Below, piece by piece: positions 6,494-8,039 of a stretch of DNA of 8,039 nucleotides. The notes below the pieces were generated by a model. It was not told the origin of the DNA, did not search any database, and saw only the letters and a program-made list of their open reading frames with translations. The position numbers and the translations under genes are program-made. The stretch comes from Selenomonas sp. (lineage in GTDB: Bacteria > Bacillota_C > Negativicutes > Selenomonadales > Selenomonadaceae). Position 1 is the stretch's first letter. The number at the start of each line of letters is the position of its first letter. Location: the NCBI RefSeq assembly GCF_024693525.1, contig NZ_JAILKR010000094.1:1-8039 (forward strand). The letters run 5' to 3'.

Positions 6494-7174
6494 ATGAAGA
6501 TGAAGAAAATGGCAGCGGCCGTTATGGCCAGCTTGATGGTGGCAACGGCCGTTCCTGTGGTTACGGCTGTGACCTTTGACCAGGCATCGGTTGCCTATGC
6601 GGCTAAAGGCGGAGCCAAAGTTGGCGGTGGTGCCAAATCGGCCCCGAAGGCTTCGGCCCCCAAGGCATCGACGCCTTCGAGCAACAGCAAGTCGGTATCG
6701 GGTAATGGCGAAAGCTATAAGCCATCCAAGAATGCCAAGGATTTGGATAAGACGGCACCAGCTGCTAACAGCAAGAGCAATGCTGTGCCGAACAACAATA
6801 CCCAGAGCGGCAGCCGCTGGGGCAGTGTCATGCGCAATATTGGCCTCTTAGCGGGCGGCATGATGCTGGGGCATCTGCTGTCACAGCTGTTTGGAATGGG
6901 CGGCGGCCTGCTGGGAGATATCCTGGGACTGGTGATGAATGTCATCATGTTCCTGGCCGTCATCATGATTTTGAAATGGCTTTGGAATAAGTTCCGCGGC
7001 CGCAAGAACGAGCCGAATGTATATCGTTCCAGCATGCGGGATCTCAATATGCGTCAGGACATCAAAGACGTAACGCCAAAGGCACCGGCAGAGCGCAGGG
7101 AAATCCGTGATATCCGCGGGTCGGAAGCTGGCTACGATGCCAAAAGCACAGCAGATAAATATCGCAATCGTTAA
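6494..7174 (+). CDS. Exported Gly-rich membrane protein resembling the N-terminus of bacterial Tim44-like proteins
   Basis: This 226-residue protein has an N-terminal signal (MKMKKMAAAVMASLM, cleavage likely after VAYA at residue 36) and a low-complexity Gly/Ala/Ser/Pro/Lys/Asn linker (about 37-108). A hydrophobic Gly-rich block follows (IGLLAGGMMLGHLLSQLFGM, 116-135). A second membrane segment (about 143-163) ends in KWLWNKFRGRK, and a charged tail rich in Arg and Asp completes it. The signal, Gly-rich linker and GGxxLG-type segments match the N-terminal layout of bacterial Tim44-domain proteins, but the Tim44 C-terminal domain itself is missing. Without that domain the function is open. AAAGGAGAG lies 7 bases before the ATG. 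It lies between the 92-residue gene and the isomerase, 15-21 bases from each. Confidence 0.7.
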   Translation: MKMKKMAAAVMASLMVATAVPVVTAVTFDQASVAYAAKGGAKVGGGAKSAPKASAPKASTPSSNSKSVSGNGESYKPSKNAKDLDKTAPAANSKSNAVPNNNTQSGSRWGSVMRNIGLLAGGMMLGHLLSQLFGMGGGLLGDILGLVMNVIMFLAVIMILKWLWNKFRGRKNEPNVYRSSMRDLNMRQDIKDVTPKAPAERREIRDIRGSEAGYDAKSTADKYRNR

Positions 7175-7189
7175 AAGGAGTAAGGAATT

Positions 7190-7846
7190 TTGATTAAGGA
7201 ATCGACAAAACAGGCCGTTTATGAACTCATTCGCCGCTATCCGGCCCTTTCGGTATGTGAGGCGGATTTGCTGGCAGCAGTAGAGGTGATTTGCGACAGC
7301 TATCGTGCTGGTCACAAACTCATCGCTTGCGGCAATGGCGGCAGTGCTTCCGATGCCGAGCATATCGTCGGCGAACTCATGAAGGGCTTTTTGCTGCCCC
7401 GCAAACTGGGTAAAGATATGGAAGCGAAGATGCGTGAGGTCTGCCCCGAGGAGGCGGATTACTTTATGGAAAATCTGCAGGGGGCTCTGCCAGCTATGTC
7501 CATGGTCAATCAGGTGGCTCTCAACACGGCCTTTGCCAACGACCAGGCGCCGGATCTTTCCTTTGCCCAGCAGCTGCTTGGCATGGGGGATGAAGGGGAT
7601 GTACTGGTGGCCATCTCCACTTCTGGCAACAGCACGAATGTCATTTACGCCCTGCAGATGGCCAAGGTAAAGGGCGTTAAGACGGTGGCCCTCACGGGCA
7701 AGTCCGGTGGCAAGATAAAGAGCCGCAAGCTGGCGGATGTCTGCATCTGTGTACCGGATGATGAAACCTTCCGCATTCAGGAACTTCACTTGCCGGTCTA
7801 TCATATGCTCTGCATTGCAGCCGAAAATGAGTTCTTTGGCGAATAA
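7190..7846 (+). CDS. SIS-domain isomerase, GmhA-like (phosphoheptose isomerase)
   Basis: This 218-residue cytoplasmic protein belongs to the SIS sugar-phosphate isomerase fold. It closely follows GmhA, which converts sedoheptulose 7-phosphate to D-glycero-D-manno-heptose 7-phosphate, the first step to LPS heptose. The phosphate/substrate loop CGNGGSASDAEH (47-58), STSGNSTN (143-150) and RIQELH (195-200) are present. By alignment from memory to the Escherichia coli enzyme, His58 and Glu62 match His61 and Glu65, Gln197 matches Gln172 and His205 matches His180, so the catalytic residues are kept. It is longer than the usual 190-residue GmhA because of an extra charged stretch around residues 70-100 (KLGKDMEAKMREVCPEEADY). 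The start is TTG with AGGAG 9 bases upstream; no in-frame ATG is near. No other heptose genes are in the window, so another phosphosugar substrate remains possible. Confidence 0.85.
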   Translation: MIKESTKQAVYELIRRYPALSVCEADLLAAVEVICDSYRAGHKLIACGNGGSASDAEHIVGELMKGFLLPRKLGKDMEAKMREVCPEEADYFMENLQGALPAMSMVNQVALNTAFANDQAPDLSFAQQLLGMGDEGDVLVAISTSGNSTNVIYALQMAKVKGVKTVALTGKSGGKIKSRKLADVCICVPDDETFRIQELHLPVYHMLCIAAENEFFGE

Positions 7847-7857
7847 ATGAATCTTGG

Positions 7858-7889
7858 GGCCTGCTGACACAAAAGTTGGCAGGCCTTTT
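7858..7889 (+). terminator. Strong rho-independent terminator after the SIS isomerase gene
   Basis: GGCCTGCTGAC (7858-7868) pairs with GTTGGCAGGCC (7875-7885) over 11 pairs, two of them G-U, around the loop ACAAAA. The stem is followed by TTTT (7886-7889), 11 bases past the stop codon. It closes the plus-strand operon and separates it from repeat copy B. Confidence 0.9.
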
Positions 7890-7899
7890 GTATAGAAAA

Positions 7900-8030
7900 A
7901 ATTACAGTTTGTAGGTTCGTATTAGCGAGTTCGTGTTCGAAGCAAGTCGCCGGCGGCGGGGGCCCCAGTACCAACGCTCCACCGGTGACAACCCGCTACA
8001 AGAAATTTTTGCCTTTTAATTAAGAGTTGG
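7900..8030 (-). repeat. Dispersed intergenic element, copy B (possible structured RNA)
   Basis: Its reverse complement matches copy A at the left end of the window in the same block order. A helix of TTGTAG+GTT (7909-7917) with AAC-CCG-CTACAA (7990-8001) closes the element, with a three-base bulge on one strand only. Inside lie GCGA-TTCG-TGTT-CGAA-TCGC (7925-7950, with small internal loops), the GC-rich palindromes GCCGGC (7949-7954), GGGGCCCC (7959-7966) and CACCGGTG (7980-7987), and the conserved CAGTACCAACGCTCCAC (7966-7982). Read on the minus strand, the closing helix is soon followed by a run of six T (the A run 7896-7901), as in an intrinsic terminator. That is why the minus strand is preferred. 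Compared with copy A it carries about 16 extra bases in the hairpin region (7918-7937). The element may continue past the window end. Confidence 0.65.
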
Positions 8031-8039
8031 AAAACAGTT

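Noticed and set aside
6881..7870. Minus-strand open frame of 329 codons antisense to the Tim44-like and isomerase genes
   Set aside because: It spans two well-supported genes and a terminator on the other strand, and shows no recognisable motif.
7930..7950. GTTCGAAGC resembling a tRNA T-loop in copy B
   Set aside because: No acceptor stem, anticodon arm or CCA end can be built around it, and copy A reads ATTCGAAGC at this place.

Overview
The window is a stretch of ordinary bacterial chromosome at roughly 50% GC. It suggests a Gram-negative (diderm) Firmicute of the Negativicutes, probably Selenomonadaceae. This is inference from four things: strong AGGAGG-type ribosome binding sites together with TTG starts, an AzlCD exporter and an AGCS symporter, a GmhA-like phosphoheptose isomerase of the kind used for LPS heptose, and exported proteins with classical Sec signal peptides. 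No rRNA, tRNA, CRISPR array or transposase is visible.

Left half, minus strand. A two-gene azlC-azlD operon (branched-chain amino acid exporter; the genes overlap by 11 bases) has a clear sigma-70 type promoter. Upstream of it lies an AGCS-family sodium:alanine/glycine symporter with its own terminator and a plausible promoter. Next comes a membrane-anchored MutS-like ATPase (MutS domain V with no mismatch-recognition domain and no Smr domain), bounded by a hairpin terminator and an extended -10 promoter.

Right half, plus strand, diverging from the MutS-like gene. First is a secreted protein of unknown function with its own terminator. A closely spaced set follows: a 54-residue helical protein, a 92-residue acidic protein, a signal-peptide/Gly-rich/membrane protein resembling the N-terminal part of bacterial Tim44-like proteins, and a GmhA-like SIS-domain isomerase ending in a strong terminator. 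The last three genes are 15-21 bases apart and probably form one operon.

Edges. The most interesting signal is outside the genes. The two ends of the window carry diverged copies of the same intergenic element (copy A about 83-195; copy B about 7900-8030) in opposite orientations. They share blocks of 10 to 18 bases. Both can fold into a multi-branch structure closed by a helix with a bulge on one strand, although the left arm of that helix differs between copies. Each lies just past the 3' end of an operon. Copy A also abuts a long imperfect palindrome (about 5-112). This looks like a dispersed structured repeat or a small RNA family. No such element is known to me by name, and its status needs a genome-wide search.
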